Shown here: in pieces, positions 34,863 through 44,061 of the stretch
Numbering within the stretch: position 1 is the stretch's first letter
How the letters are laid out: each line of letters starts with the position of its first letter
Assembly: GCF_001279695.1 (NCBI RefSeq)
Contig: NZ_LGDD01000287.1
Location: 17,803-81,802 of the forward strand
Reading direction: 5' to 3'
DNA: 64,000 nucleotides
Origin: Streptomyces sp. WM6378
Lineage (GTDB): Bacteria; Actinomycetota; Actinomycetes; Streptomycetales; Streptomycetaceae
Position numbers and translations under genes: made by a program
Notes under the pieces: model-generated
The model's input: the letters and a program-made list of their open reading frames with translations, nothing else
Told to the model about the DNA's origin: nothing
The model's database searches: none

Positions 34863-36731
34863 TCACGGCTCGACCACCCCCTCCGGGCACCCCGTCCCCC
34901 GGGGAATGCTGTACGGCGCGGCCACGTAATACGTGCCCGGTTTCGGGGCGAGGAGTTCGGTCCACTCGTCGCCCGAGGGCGTCATCGGGGCCTTGCGGAG
35001 GCAGCCGTTCGGGTTCGTGTACGTCTTCTGGCCGTGGCCGCGGAGTTTGGACTCCGGGGTCTCCTGCGGCGGCACGACCCCCTTGCCCTTCGCGTCGACC
35101 AGCTTCAGCCAGGGCGAGTACGGGATGCGGATCAGGATCTTGCCCGGGGAGCGGACCTCGACCGTGACCTCGCCCTCGCCGGCGTGCTTGACCGTGGCGG
35201 GCGGGTCCGCCAGCGGGGTCGGGTTGTCGACCGCGAACAGGCGCCAGTGCTCGTTCGACCAGATCTGCTTCAGGTACGGCAGACCCTCCTTGATGAGCTT
35301 GCCCTCCTGGACGGCGCCGTTGACGTCGGCCGGGCCCAGCGGCAGCACCACGTAGCGCACCGCCCAGCGGTTCAGCCAGGCGTGGTAGTTGTCCGCGTTC
35401 AGGGTGTCGTCGTAGAACAGCGGGTTGCGCTGCATGTCCGCCTGACGGTTCCAGCCGCGGGCCAGGTTCACGTACGGGGTGAACGCCGAAGCCTCCCGGT
35501 GGCTGGAGGCGGGGACCACCTCGACCCGGCCGGTCTCCGCGTCGAGCCCCTGCAACTGGTCGACCAGCGGCGCCAGATCGCGCGCCCAGGTCGCGGCGGG
35601 GGCAGTGCTCACGATGTCGTCCACCGACTTGAAGCCGATCCACCCGTTGAGGCCGACGAAGGCCAGCAGCACCGCGTACCACTTGCGGGACTTCGGCACC
35701 GTGTACGGGAGGGCCGCGAGCAGCACCACTCCGGCGAACAGCATCGCCATGCGCGTGATGTTCGAGCCGATCTGCGACTGGATCGCGAAGCACAGCAGCA
35801 CCGCGACGCCGTACACCAGCGCCGCCGTGCGGACCGTCCGCCAGTCCTTCGGTACGAGGAAGAGGATGAGCAGCGCGAAAAGGAACGGGCCCGACGTCGT
35901 GGCCAGCGACATCGGCTGCGTACCCGAGAAGGGGAACAGCCACGCCGACAGGCCGACCACCACTACCGGCGGCAGGCCGATCACGTACGCGCCCGGGCGG
36001 CGCTTGTTCAGGAACAGCGCGGCCGCGACGAGGCCGAGGAACAGTCCGGCGACCGGGCTGCTCGCGGTGGCGAGCGCGGCACAGGGCGCGGCCACGGCCG
36101 CCTTCGGCCAGCGGTTCTCGCGCTTGTTGTGCGGCCAGCAGAACACCGCGGCCACCGCGCCGAGCGCGAACATCATGCCGAGCCCGAACGTCACCCGGCC
36201 CGACATCGCGTTGCACAGGAACGCGAACAGCGCGGCGAAAGAGCAGGCCAGCGGGTTGCGGACCGCCTTCACACGCACCAGGATCAGCGCGGTGAGCCCG
36301 GCCGACACGGTCCCGGCGATCATCATCGTCGTCCGCACGCCGAGCACCGTCATCAGATACGGCGAAACCACGCTGTACGAGACCGGGTGCATCCCGCCGT
36401 ACCAGGCCAGGTTGTACGCGGACGTCGGGTGGCGGCCCACGAACTCGGCCCAGGCGTCCTGCGCCGCGAGGTCGCCGCCGCTGTTCGCGAAGAGGAAGAA
36501 CCAGAGGACGTGGGTCACGGCCGCGGCCGCCGTCACGAACGCGACGGGGTGGCGCATCGGCCACGAGTCCGGGCTCAGCCCCGGTCCCGGTCCCATTCCG
36601 AGGCGTATTCGCGCCTTGGACCAGGGCGTGGTCCCTGTACTGGTCCCGGCCGGGCTCGTACCCGTGATCTCGGTCGTGCTCGTACTCGCGGTGCTGTCGG
36701 CGCGGGTGGGCGTCGGCTCAGCGGTGGTCAC
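34863..36731 (-). CDS. Large integral membrane protein (glycosyltransferase-like)
   Basis: 622 residues from GTG 36731 with GGGAGAG upstream. After a Thr/Ser-rich cytoplasmic tail there are about 11-12 membrane helices between residues 45 and 380, then an extracytoplasmic domain of roughly 230 residues. A polytopic N-half with a soluble C-half fits GT-C/arabinofuranosyl-type transferases, but I do not see a clear catalytic Asp motif and the family is often annotated only as membrane or transporter protein. A terminator lies between it and the carboxypeptidase gene upstream. Confidence 0.7.
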   Translation of the reverse strand: MTTAEPTPTRADSTASTSTTEITGTSPAGTSTGTTPWSKARIRLGMGPGPGLSPDSWPMRHPVAFVTAAAAVTHVLWFFLFANSGGDLAAQDAWAEFVGRHPTSAYNLAWYGGMHPVSYSVVSPYLMTVLGVRTTMMIAGTVSAGLTALILVRVKAVRNPLACSFAALFAFLCNAMSGRVTFGLGMMFALGAVAAVFCWPHNKRENRWPKAAVAAPCAALATASSPVAGLFLGLVAAALFLNKRRPGAYVIGLPPVVVVGLSAWLFPFSGTQPMSLATTSGPFLFALLILFLVPKDWRTVRTAALVYGVAVLLCFAIQSQIGSNITRMAMLFAGVVLLAALPYTVPKSRKWYAVLLAFVGLNGWIGFKSVDDIVSTAPAATWARDLAPLVDQLQGLDAETGRVEVVPASSHREASAFTPYVNLARGWNRQADMQRNPLFYDDTLNADNYHAWLNRWAVRYVVLPLGPADVNGAVQEGKLIKEGLPYLKQIWSNEHWRLFAVDNPTPLADPPATVKHAGEGEVTVEVRSPGKILIRIPYSPWLKLVDAKGKGVVPPQETPESKLRGHGQKTYTNPNGCLRKAPMTPSGDEWTELLAPKPGTYYVAAPYSIPRGTGCPEGVVEP

Positions 36732-36887
36732 TGCGGCTCTCCCGCCTCACGCTGTCTCACCTGGCAAGCGCGACCGTGTGCATCTGCACATGGTCCGCGC
36801 GGAGGTTCCCCGAGGGTCTCCCCCGAGATTGTCCCCTGATTCCAAGGACGCCGTCCCCGCGTCCTCAGTTGCCCGAAGCTAGCACGG

Positions 36888-36912
36888 GGGCGCCCCGCAG
36901 GTCGGGGCGCCC
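36888..36912. terminator. Hairpin between carboxypeptidase and membrane-protein genes
   Basis: GGGCGCCCCG-CAGGT-CGGGGCGCCC, perfect 10-bp stem, 19 nt after the carboxypeptidase stop. Confidence 0.85.
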
Positions 36913-36930
36913 TCGATGCGATCGGGGTGG

Positions 36931-39486
36931 TCAGCCCAGTCGGGTGAGCTTGTCGCCCGTGCCCGGTTCGGTCAGGGCGCTCTTCAGCTCGACCGGCGCG
37001 GTCAGCCTGCCGTTGCCCGAGCCGATGGACAGCTCGCCCACGACGGTGCCGGCCTTCGCCGAGTGCGGAACGGGCTTGCCGCCCGCGCCCAGCGTGACGT
37101 CCACCTTCAGGCCCGGCCAGCCGACCGCCTTGAGGTCCTTGGCGGCGACCAGCGGGGTCTTCCCGCCGAGCCCGTCGTCGACGTACCCGACGACGTCGCC
37201 CTTCTTGACGACCGTCGCCGAGGTGACGGCCTTCTGCACGGCCTGGATCAGCGTGTAGCTGTTGCTGATCGCGGCCTTCAGCTTGTTGTCGAGGGTGGTG
37301 CCGGTGCGCTGGCCCATGACGATGCCGTAGATCCGCTGGTTCTTGCCGTCGACCACCGTGTCGGCCGACCACAGCAGATTGCCGCCGGCCGGGGTCGAGG
37401 AGCCGGTCTTGATGCCGCTGACACCCGGCTTGAGCAGGATCGTGTTGTTGTTGTAGATCATCGTGTCGATGCCCGGGATCTTGATCTGGGGCGTGTTGAC
37501 GATGCCGCGGAACACGTCGTTCTGCATGACGGCCTGGGCCAGCTTGAGCTGGTCGGTCGGCGTGGAGACCGTGGTCTCCTTCAGACCGCTCGGGTCGGTG
37601 TACGTGGTGCTGGTCATGCCGAGTTCCTTGGCGGCGTCGTTCATCTTCTGGATGAACGCCTCCTCGGATCCGGCGTCCCAGCGGGCCAGCAGACGGGCGG
37701 CGTTGTTGCCGGACGGGATCATCAGCAGTTCGAGCATCTGCTTCTCGGTGAACTGCTGGTCCTTGCGGATCGGCGCCGTCGACTCGTCGGGCTTCTTCGC
37801 GTCGTCCTCGGCCTGCTGGTCGACCGTGATCTTCTCGCCCTCCTGCTTCCCGGTTATCGGGTGGCCCTTGAGGATCACGTACGCGGTCATCGTCTTGGCC
37901 ACGCTCGCCAGCGGCGCGGGCTTCTGCTCCCCGTGCGTACCGAGGCTGCCCACCCCGTCCACGGACACCGCCGACTGCCCCTCGGCCGGCCACGGCAGGT
38001 TCAGCGCGCCGCCGTCGAAGGTGTACGTCGCCGCCGAGGTCAGGGTCAGCTTCGGCGCCGGAAGCGGACGCAGGATCTGTACGACTGCAAAGACGATCAG
38101 GAGGAGCAGGACCAGCGGGGTCCAGATCTTGAACCGCCGCACCGTGGTGCGGACCGGGGTCTGCGGCGGGGGCGGGGTGTTCGTCAGCTCGGCGAGCAGA
38201 TCGAGCGGGGGCTTCGGCGGGAGCGGCTGCTGCCGGGTCCGCTCGGCACGCTCGGGGATGGCCGCGGCGGGGCCGGGGCCGGCGGCCGGCGGCGGGGTGA
38301 CCTTCGGCGCCTCGGGCTTCCTGACGGGGGCGTCGAGGCTGTTCGCCGGGGTGTTGAGGTTCTTGCCGGGGGCGGCCGTGCCCGCGCCCGCGTCGTCCGA
38401 GCGCAGCGGTATGAACTGGCTCGACCGCTTGCCGGTCCCCTCGCCGGCGGGCTCCCGCTTGGGCGCGGGCAGCTTGAGCATCGCGGTGGGCTGGTCGACG
38501 GCGGGCGGCGCGGGGGCCTTGAAGACGGCGGTGGGCTGGTCGATTCCCTTGGGCTCGGCAGGCTTCGCACCGGCTTCGGACGGGCTCGATCCGTCGGCCT
38601 CGGAGGCGGAAGGCGCTGCCTTGGACTCGGCCTTCGCGGGGCTCGCCTTCGGCTCGGAGGGGGTCGGTCCGCCGGCCTCGGAGGGAGTCGCCTTGGCCCC
38701 CCAGGAGGTGGCTCGCGCGCCAGGGGCCGCGTCTACGCCGTCGGCCCGGTCGTCGTCCGGCTTGGCGTGGTCGGCCTTGGCGTCGCTGGGCTCCGCGTCA
38801 GCGGCGGTGGCCGCGTTGTCGGACGGCTCAGGCTTGGCGCCGGGGGTCGCGGGCGCGGGCTTGGCGCCGTCCGGCTTCGGGGCGGCTGCCTCGGTTTCGG
38901 TACCGCTGTCCTTGGACTCTTCCGGCTTGGCCTGATCCGCCTTGGGGGCGGCCGACTCGGTGGCCGAATTGGCGACCCGCTCGGGGCTGGCGGGCTCGGC
39001 GGGCTCGGCCTTCGGAGCCTCGGCCTTCGCGGCGTTCTCCGGCTCGGCCGGCTCAGCGGCCGCCTCCGGCTCGGAAGCCGCGTCCTCAGACACCGCCTCG
39101 TCCTTCGGGTCCGCCTCCTGGTCGACCCATGCCGCGACCGCCGCGCGGAGCCGGGAGTCGCCGTCCTCCTGGCGCGGGGCCCGGAAGACCGCGGTCGCCT
39201 GATCGACGCCGCCCGCCGCGGAAGCCGCAGCGGTCGAAGCCGACGCGGAGGCCGGACCGGAACCCGTACCGGCACCGGAGCCGGAACCATTCGCCGCCTT
39301 GGCGCCGTCCTCTCGGGCAGGGGCCCCGGAGGGGGACGGGGAGTGGGAGACAGCGATGCGCGGGTCGCGTTCGCTCGTAGTCGTCTCCCCCGACGACTGC
39401 TTCTGCTCCGACTTGTCGGGGGACTCGCCCGCCACCGATGCCTCCTCCAGACGCCGGGTGGCGTCATCCGAAACTGTCCGAACCAT
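36931..39486 (-). CDS. D-alanyl-D-alanine carboxypeptidase (S11) with long cytoplasmic tail
   Basis: 851 residues. Residues 1 to about 440 are Ala/Glu/Pro/Lys-rich and low-complexity, containing three copies of a short motif: DQATAVFRAPR, DQPTAVFKAPA and DQPTAMLKLPA. One membrane helix follows (WTPLVLLLLIVFAVVQIL). The outer domain is a DacA-type S11 penicillin-binding enzyme with SVAK (Ser528, Lys531), SGN and KTGSS boxes; it trims the terminal D-Ala of stem peptides. A beta-rich C-terminal domain closes it. The long tail is a known feature of some streptomycete DacA proteins and may be phosphorylated or bind partners; the repeated motif is notable. ATG 39486. Confidence 0.92.
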   Translation of the reverse strand: MVRTVSDDATRRLEEASVAGESPDKSEQKQSSGETTTSERDPRIAVSHSPSPSGAPAREDGAKAANGSGSGAGTGSGPASASASTAAASAAGGVDQATAVFRAPRQEDGDSRLRAAVAAWVDQEADPKDEAVSEDAASEPEAAAEPAEPENAAKAEAPKAEPAEPASPERVANSATESAAPKADQAKPEESKDSGTETEAAAPKPDGAKPAPATPGAKPEPSDNAATAADAEPSDAKADHAKPDDDRADGVDAAPGARATSWGAKATPSEAGGPTPSEPKASPAKAESKAAPSASEADGSSPSEAGAKPAEPKGIDQPTAVFKAPAPPAVDQPTAMLKLPAPKREPAGEGTGKRSSQFIPLRSDDAGAGTAAPGKNLNTPANSLDAPVRKPEAPKVTPPPAAGPGPAAAIPERAERTRQQPLPPKPPLDLLAELTNTPPPPQTPVRTTVRRFKIWTPLVLLLLIVFAVVQILRPLPAPKLTLTSAATYTFDGGALNLPWPAEGQSAVSVDGVGSLGTHGEQKPAPLASVAKTMTAYVILKGHPITGKQEGEKITVDQQAEDDAKKPDESTAPIRKDQQFTEKQMLELLMIPSGNNAARLLARWDAGSEEAFIQKMNDAAKELGMTSTTYTDPSGLKETTVSTPTDQLKLAQAVMQNDVFRGIVNTPQIKIPGIDTMIYNNNTILLKPGVSGIKTGSSTPAGGNLLWSADTVVDGKNQRIYGIVMGQRTGTTLDNKLKAAISNSYTLIQAVQKAVTSATVVKKGDVVGYVDDGLGGKTPLVAAKDLKAVGWPGLKVDVTLGAGGKPVPHSAKAGTVVGELSIGSGNGRLTAPVELKSALTEPGTGDKLTRLG

Positions 39487-39631
39487 GTACCAGTGTCCCG
39501 TGTGCCGGGTAGGACCCCCCGGCTAGACGAGAACGACATACCTGTCGGTTCCCGTACGAACCACCCAGGCGCTCTCGACAGATGAATGTGAGAGGGGTCA
39601 CCCTGTCATTCATCCACGCGGGGAGGCATGG

Positions 39632-40384
39632 ATGGGCAGGAGCCGCAGAACTATTCCGGAAGAGCTGTTGCTGCTCGCTCTGGACCCGGCCACGGGTACC
39701 ACAGCGCAGCCGCAGTCGCTCGACCTCGGCCTCGCCGGAGCCCAGCTAGTGGAGCTGGCTCTGGCAGGACGGATAGCCCCAGACGGGGATCGTATCGCCG
39801 TGGTGATGGCACGGCCGACAGGAGATCCGACCTTGGACTCCGCACTGGAACTGCTGCGCAGGCGCGGCAGCCCGGTTCGGGCCGTCCACTGGATCGGCGG
39901 GCCCCGCCTCGGGCTCCGCCAGATTTACCTCGCGCACCTGGAGCGGTGCGGCATGGTCCATGCCGTGGCGGGCCAGATGTGCGGGGTGCTGCCGACGACT
40001 CGCTACCAAGCGACGGACACGGCGATCAGCCGGGACATCAGGGCCCGGCTGGACAGTGCGATCCGCACCGGCGTACCGCCGGACCCGCGGACCGCGGCGC
40101 TTGCCGCGCTGGCCCACGCAGTCGGGCTCGGCAAGCACCTGTACCCCGGCAACGAGGGGCGTTCATCGCGCTCCCGTCTCAGGGACCTGATCAGGCACGA
40201 CCCGATGGGCGGTCTCGTCGCGCACGCCGTGATGGACGTCCAGAACGGTGTGGCCGCTCAGCCACGCCGAGGCGGCCAGGGCCCCGGCGCCGCGCCGGAC
40301 AACGGAAGCCGCCACGCAGCGGCGGCCGGCGTCCCGATGCAGCCGCACCACGGGGCGATGGCGAGGGCCGTGGCTCACCACTAG
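39632..40384 (+). CDS. GPP34 (GOLPH3-like) family protein
   Basis: 250 residues; starts RTIPEELLLLALDPATG and continues LGLAGAQLVELALAGRI, the diagnostic opening of the GPP34/Vps74 fold. In eukaryotes this fold binds phosphatidylinositol-4-phosphate; its bacterial role is not known, though it is common in actinobacteria. The last 40 residues are low-complexity and His/Gln-rich. Divergent from the carboxypeptidase gene. Confidence 0.9.
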   Translation: MGRSRRTIPEELLLLALDPATGTTAQPQSLDLGLAGAQLVELALAGRIAPDGDRIAVVMARPTGDPTLDSALELLRRRGSPVRAVHWIGGPRLGLRQIYLAHLERCGMVHAVAGQMCGVLPTTRYQATDTAISRDIRARLDSAIRTGVPPDPRTAALAALAHAVGLGKHLYPGNEGRSSRSRLRDLIRHDPMGGLVAHAVMDVQNGVAAQPRRGGQGPGAAPDNGSRHAAAAGVPMQPHHGAMARAVAHH

Positions 40385-40470
40385 CAGCACCGGCAGAATC
40401 CGCATCACCAGTCGCACCGCAATACCGCCGCACCGTCGTCCCCATGACCCGGTTCGGGAGCCGCACCATG

Positions 40471-40506
40471 AAACGCGCGGGGCTGTCCCAACAGCCCCGC
40501 GCGTTT
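40471..40506 (+). terminator. Hairpin terminator after GPP34 gene
   Basis: AAACGCGCGGGGCTG and CAGCCCCGCGCGTTT form a perfect 15-bp stem with loop TCCCAA. Confidence 0.9.
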
Positions 40507-40609
40507 GCGTAGTCGCTGTGTGTGGCCATTTTCCAGCGCGCGCCCGGATGTTGGTGGCAGTCTGCAGAGCAGAAGAACAGAAAAGCCGTGAGCCGGAGGT
40601 GCGTTTCCC

Positions 40610-41479
40610 GTGGCGTCCAATGTCAATCCCACCGTCAGGCGGCGCCGACTGGGCCAGGAGTTGCGCAGACTCCGCGAGCTGAAAGGCATGACCGCCGAAG
40701 AGGTCGCCGAACGCCTGCTGGTGTCCCAGTCGAAGATCAGCCGCCTTGAGAACGGCCGCCGTTCCATCAGCCAGCGCGACGTACGCGATCTGTGCGGGGT
40801 GTACGAGGTCGAGGACCACCGCATCGTCGATTCACTGATGCAGATGGCCAAGGACTCCCGCCAGCAGGGCTGGTGGCACGCCTTCGGCGACATCCCGTAC
40901 AGCGTCTACATCGGCCTGGAGACGGACGCCGCGAGCCTGCGCGTCTACGATCCGCAGGTCGTCCCGGGCCTGCTCCAGACCCCGCAGTACGCGGAGGCCC
41001 TCATCGCGGGGGCGCTCCCGGAGACAGCCCCCACGGACGTCGAGAAACGGGTGAACGTCCGGTTGCGACGGCAGGAGCGGGTGCGGGCGGCGGAGAACCC
41101 CCTGCGGCTGTGGGTGGTCATCGACGAGGCGGCGCTGCGCCGCCGGGTCGGCGACAAGCAATTGATGATCGACCAGCTGGAGTTCCTCATCGAGCGGTCC
41201 CAACTGCCCCATGTCACCGTGCAGGTACTGCCGTTCAGCATGGGCGCGCATCCGGGAATCAACGGCCAGTACGCGATTCTGGAATTTCCGGACGCCTCGG
41301 ACTCAAGCGTCGTCTACATCGAGGGCGTCACCAGCGACCTTTACCTGGAAAAGGCCAATGATGTCCAGAAATACAGCGTGATGTACGAGCACTTGCGTGC
41401 ACAGGCCCTGAATGTGGACCAGACCCGGGAATTCATTACCGGGATCGCGAAGGACTACGCCCGCGGCACGGCCGGCTGA
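40610..41479 (+). CDS. XRE regulator with DUF5753 (WhiJ-like)
   Basis: 289 residues. HTH at residues 12-65 (LGQELRRLRELKGMTAEEVA, SQSKISRLENGRR), then the DUF5753 domain from IPYSVYIGLETDAASLRVYD and VVPGLLQTPQYAEAL to PFSMGAHPGINGQYAILEFP. The start at 40610 gives the expected length. It is followed by a DUF397 gene; such pairs include the S. coelicolor WhiJ group that affects differentiation, and have been discussed as regulator/small-partner modules. Confidence 0.93.
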   Translation: MASNVNPTVRRRRLGQELRRLRELKGMTAEEVAERLLVSQSKISRLENGRRSISQRDVRDLCGVYEVEDHRIVDSLMQMAKDSRQQGWWHAFGDIPYSVYIGLETDAASLRVYDPQVVPGLLQTPQYAEALIAGALPETAPTDVEKRVNVRLRRQERVRAAENPLRLWVVIDEAALRRRVGDKQLMIDQLEFLIERSQLPHVTVQVLPFSMGAHPGINGQYAILEFPDASDSSVVYIEGVTSDLYLEKANDVQKYSVMYEHLRAQALNVDQTREFITGIAKDYARGTAG

Positions 41480-41653
41480 GAACTGAAGCGCGGCACCGTA
41501 CACCCCTCGCCCACCGTGATGGAAGGCCCGGCCGGAATATGCCATCCGGTCGAGTGAATGGCCACCTCGTACCCCGGGACCTGCGAGTAGCGTCGATCAC
41601 GCCAACGAAGAACGTTGGCCGAGAACGACCAACTGGCAAGAACCGGAGCGAAC

Positions 41654-41857
41654 ATGGCCATTCTTCAGGGCGCCACGGACACCTGGACCAAGTCCTCGTA
41701 CTCCACCGGAAACGGCGCATGTGTCGAAGTCAAGTCCCCCGAGATGCACGCCATCGCCGTGCGGGACTCGAAAGTCGTCGAGGGCCCCTCGATCGCCTTC
41801 GCCCCCGGCGCGTGGAACGCGTTCGTGGCCGAGGTGACCCGGGATTCCCTCAGCTGA
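41654..41857 (+). CDS. DUF397 small protein
   Basis: 67 residues from ATG 41654, with CCGGAG 6 nt upstream (an earlier in-frame start at 41615 lacks one). The core WTKSSYSTGNGACVEV and AVRDSK are the DUF397 hallmarks, and the tail matches W-N-A-F-V-A-E-V. Partner of the upstream XRE regulator, 174 nt away, with its own promoter space. Confidence 0.92.
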   Translation: MAILQGATDTWTKSSYSTGNGACVEVKSPEMHAIAVRDSKVVEGPSIAFAPGAWNAFVAEVTRDSLS

Positions 41858-41896
41858 CCACCACGACAGCCGACGTGATACCCGCATTACCGACAA

Positions 41897-41937
41897 GAGC
41901 CCTCTCGACTGGTCCGCCGTCCCGGCCGAGGGGGCTC
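41897..41937. terminator. Hairpin between DUF397 gene and convergent gene
   Basis: GAGCCCTCTCG pairs with CGAGGGGGCTC (two T-G pairs) around a 19-nt loop. Confidence 0.55.
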
Positions 41938-41960
41938 GGCCACGTCCGCGCCCCCGGCCG

Positions 41961-42800
41961 CTAGCGGAGCTCGTCCACGTAGCGGTCGGTGCCCGGCACG
42001 GTGGGAATGAACGGCGCCGCCAACTCCAGCCTCCCCAGGCCCGTTCCGGCGACCTCGGCGTCGAGACCCGTGAAGTGGTCCGCCCACACCTCCCTCGGAT
42101 CCCGCTCCAGGAACCACAGCAGCGTGAGCCGGGTGCCGACGCCCTCGACCTGCTTCACGTACGTCATGCGGTCGCCCGGCAGCGGCGTCGGCCGGAACAC
42201 CGTCACCATCGCGGCGGGCCCCCCGGCGAGGCGCTTGGGCAGCTGCCGGGAGCGCAGCCACTCCAGCAACTCGGCCCGCGCCTCCGTGCTCTCGGCGTCG
42301 ATGACCTCCAGGACGAGGCCCGCGTACGGGTGGTCCAGGGCGTGGTAGTCGCGCGGCCCCGCCGCGCCGTCGCGGTAGACGGTCGCCTCGTGGTCCTGGA
42401 ACGCGGTGAAGACGTGGGTACGGTCCTGGTAGACCCGCCCGTCCCGGTTGAGCCGCTTGTTGATGCCGACGGTCCACTTCATGTGCTCGCCGTAGCGCCC
42501 GTCGGTGATCCAGTACGTGGAGAGGTAGCAGCCCGCGTTCACCGGCTGGGCGATCGCGGACTTCTCCGGGTAGCGCAGCTCCTGGAGTTCGCGGGTCGCC
42601 ACCCAGCGGCGCCCCGCGTACATCCAGGGCATGGCCATCGCGCCGGCGTAGTAGTGGTCGTCCTCGTACCAGCGGTTGTACGCGTACTCATGGCCCGGGT
42701 GCGGCTCCACCATGGTGATCAGCGCGTGCCCCGGGCGCACCCCGTAGGGCCCCACCGACGCCAGCTCCGCGTAGGCCTCGGGCTGTGTGTCCTCCGTCAT
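41961..42800 (-). CDS. EthD/dimeric alpha-beta-barrel-like protein
   Basis: 279 residues without signal peptide. Two ferredoxin-like half-barrel segments can be seen: residues about 25-75 (ITMVEPHPGHEYAYNRWYED with HYYAGAMAMPWMYAGRRW) and about 155-270. This suggests a fused two-domain relative of EthD-type small enzymes. It is divergent from an SDR gene across a palindromic site, which suggests joint control and a catabolic role. Substrate unknown. Confidence 0.65.
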   Translation of the reverse strand: MTEDTQPEAYAELASVGPYGVRPGHALITMVEPHPGHEYAYNRWYEDDHYYAGAMAMPWMYAGRRWVATRELQELRYPEKSAIAQPVNAGCYLSTYWITDGRYGEHMKWTVGINKRLNRDGRVYQDRTHVFTAFQDHEATVYRDGAAGPRDYHALDHPYAGLVLEVIDAESTEARAELLEWLRSRQLPKRLAGGPAAMVTVFRPTPLPGDRMTYVKQVEGVGTRLTLLWFLERDPREVWADHFTGLDAEVAGTGLGRLELAAPFIPTVPGTDRYVDELR

Positions 42801-42836
42801 GCCGCATCCCTTCCCTCCACCACCGGACGGACTTAC

Positions 42837-42853
42837 TCTGACGCCCCGTCAGA
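42837..42853. promoter_or_regulatory. Palindromic operator candidate TCTGACG-CCC-CGTCAGA
   Basis: A perfect 7-bp inverted repeat with 3-nt spacer lies in the 81-nt gap between the divergent EthD-like and SDR genes. Such sites are typical of TetR-type repressors; no regulator gene is adjacent. Confidence 0.6.
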
Positions 42854-42881
42854 AGAAGTGCCAGAGCCGGGAGGCGACCGG

Positions 42882-43664
42882 ATGTTGCTGAGTGGGAAGA
42901 CCGTCATCGTGTCCGGGGTCGGGGCCGGGCTCGGGCACCAGGTCGCCGCGGCCGTCGTGCGCGACGGGGGCAACGCGGTGCTCGGCGCGCGCACCGGAGC
43001 CAACCTCGCGAAGTCGGCCGCCGAGATCGACCCGGACGGCGCCCACACCGCGCACGCGCCGACCGACATCACCGACGAGGCCCAGTGCGAGGCGCTCGCG
43101 GCGCTCGCCGTGGAACGCTTCGGCGGGATCGACGCGGTCGTCCATGTCGCCGCCTGGGACAGCTACTTCGGCGGGCTCCAGGACGCGGACTTCGCCACCT
43201 GGCAGCAGGTCATCGACGTGAACCTGCTCGGCACCCTGCGCATGACGCGCGCCTGCCTGCCCGCGCTCAAGGCGCGCGGCGGCTCGGTCGTCGTGATCGG
43301 CACGCAGTCGTCGGTGGCGGCGCCCTCACAGGTCTGGCAGGCGGCGTACGCGGCCTCGAAGGGGGCGTTGACGTCCGCGATGTACTCCATGGCGCGCGAG
43401 CTCGGACCGGACCGGATCCGGGTCAACACGGTGCTGCCGGGCTGGATGTGGGGGCCGCCGGTGCAGGCGTACGTCCAGTTCACCGCGCACACCGAGGGGG
43501 TGCCCGAGGAGGAGGTGCTCGGGCGGCTCACCGAGCGGATGGCCCTGCCGGAGCTGGCCACGGACGCCGATGTCGCGGAGTCCGTGATCTTCCTGGCCTC
43601 GGACCGGGCCCGGGCGATCACCGGCCAGTCGCTGCTGGTGAACGCGGGCGAGCTGATGAGGTAG
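42882..43664 (+). CDS. Short-chain dehydrogenase/reductase
   Basis: 260 residues from ATG 42882 with GGGAGG upstream (the open frame continues upstream over the divergent gene and is not used). NAD(P) motif VIVSGVGAGLGHQ, then D-I-T-D, VHVAAWDS in the NNAG position, catalytic Ser in GTQSSVAAPSQ, and YAASK with Tyr and Lys. C-terminal LVNAGELM is usual. Classical SDR acting on an unknown alcohol or ketone. Confidence 0.9.
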   Translation: MLLSGKTVIVSGVGAGLGHQVAAAVVRDGGNAVLGARTGANLAKSAAEIDPDGAHTAHAPTDITDEAQCEALAALAVERFGGIDAVVHVAAWDSYFGGLQDADFATWQQVIDVNLLGTLRMTRACLPALKARGGSVVVIGTQSSVAAPSQVWQAAYAASKGALTSAMYSMARELGPDRIRVNTVLPGWMWGPPVQAYVQFTAHTEGVPEEEVLGRLTERMALPELATDADVAESVIFLASDRARAITGQSLLVNAGELMR

Positions 43665-43714
43665 CACCGCCCATCAACTCACGTACAGAACAAGGCAGTT
43701 GCACCTGACTCTCT

Positions 43715-43746
43715 CGGCCGCACGGGACCCGCATCCCGTGCGGCCG
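43715..43746 (+). terminator. Hairpin terminator after SDR gene
   Basis: CGGCCGCACGGGA-CCCGCA-TCCCGTGCGGCCG, perfect 13-bp stem. Confidence 0.9.
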
Positions 43747-44061
43747 TTCGCGTGTGCAGGGAGTCCGATGCATGAAGTCCGATGTACGGAGCCCGACGAA
43801 GTGCCCCCATGGTGTGGCCCCCGTCACGTGCACGACAACACCCCTCGAAGCAAAGGGACGGCAAAATCGTTCGACTTTATGATCCGCGTTCATATCCGTG
43901 ATCGCGAGATGTCTTGACCATCCCCTTGGACAAGGGGTTCAATCCCCGAAGTCCCCGCTCCCGCACGGGGCGCCGCTGAGCCGGACGTACTGACGAAGAG
44001 CACCCGAGTTCATTGACGTCGCGCAGTGACGTTCACAAGGCGGACCCCTTGGAGGGGGCAC
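43747..44061. other. Promoter region of the symporter gene
   Basis: No gene. The segment around 43860-43900 is AT-rich for this genome. A perfect inverted repeat CCCCTTG-GA-CAAGGGG lies at 43922-43937, about 125 nt before the symporter start, and could be an operator or a small hairpin. Confidence 0.5.
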
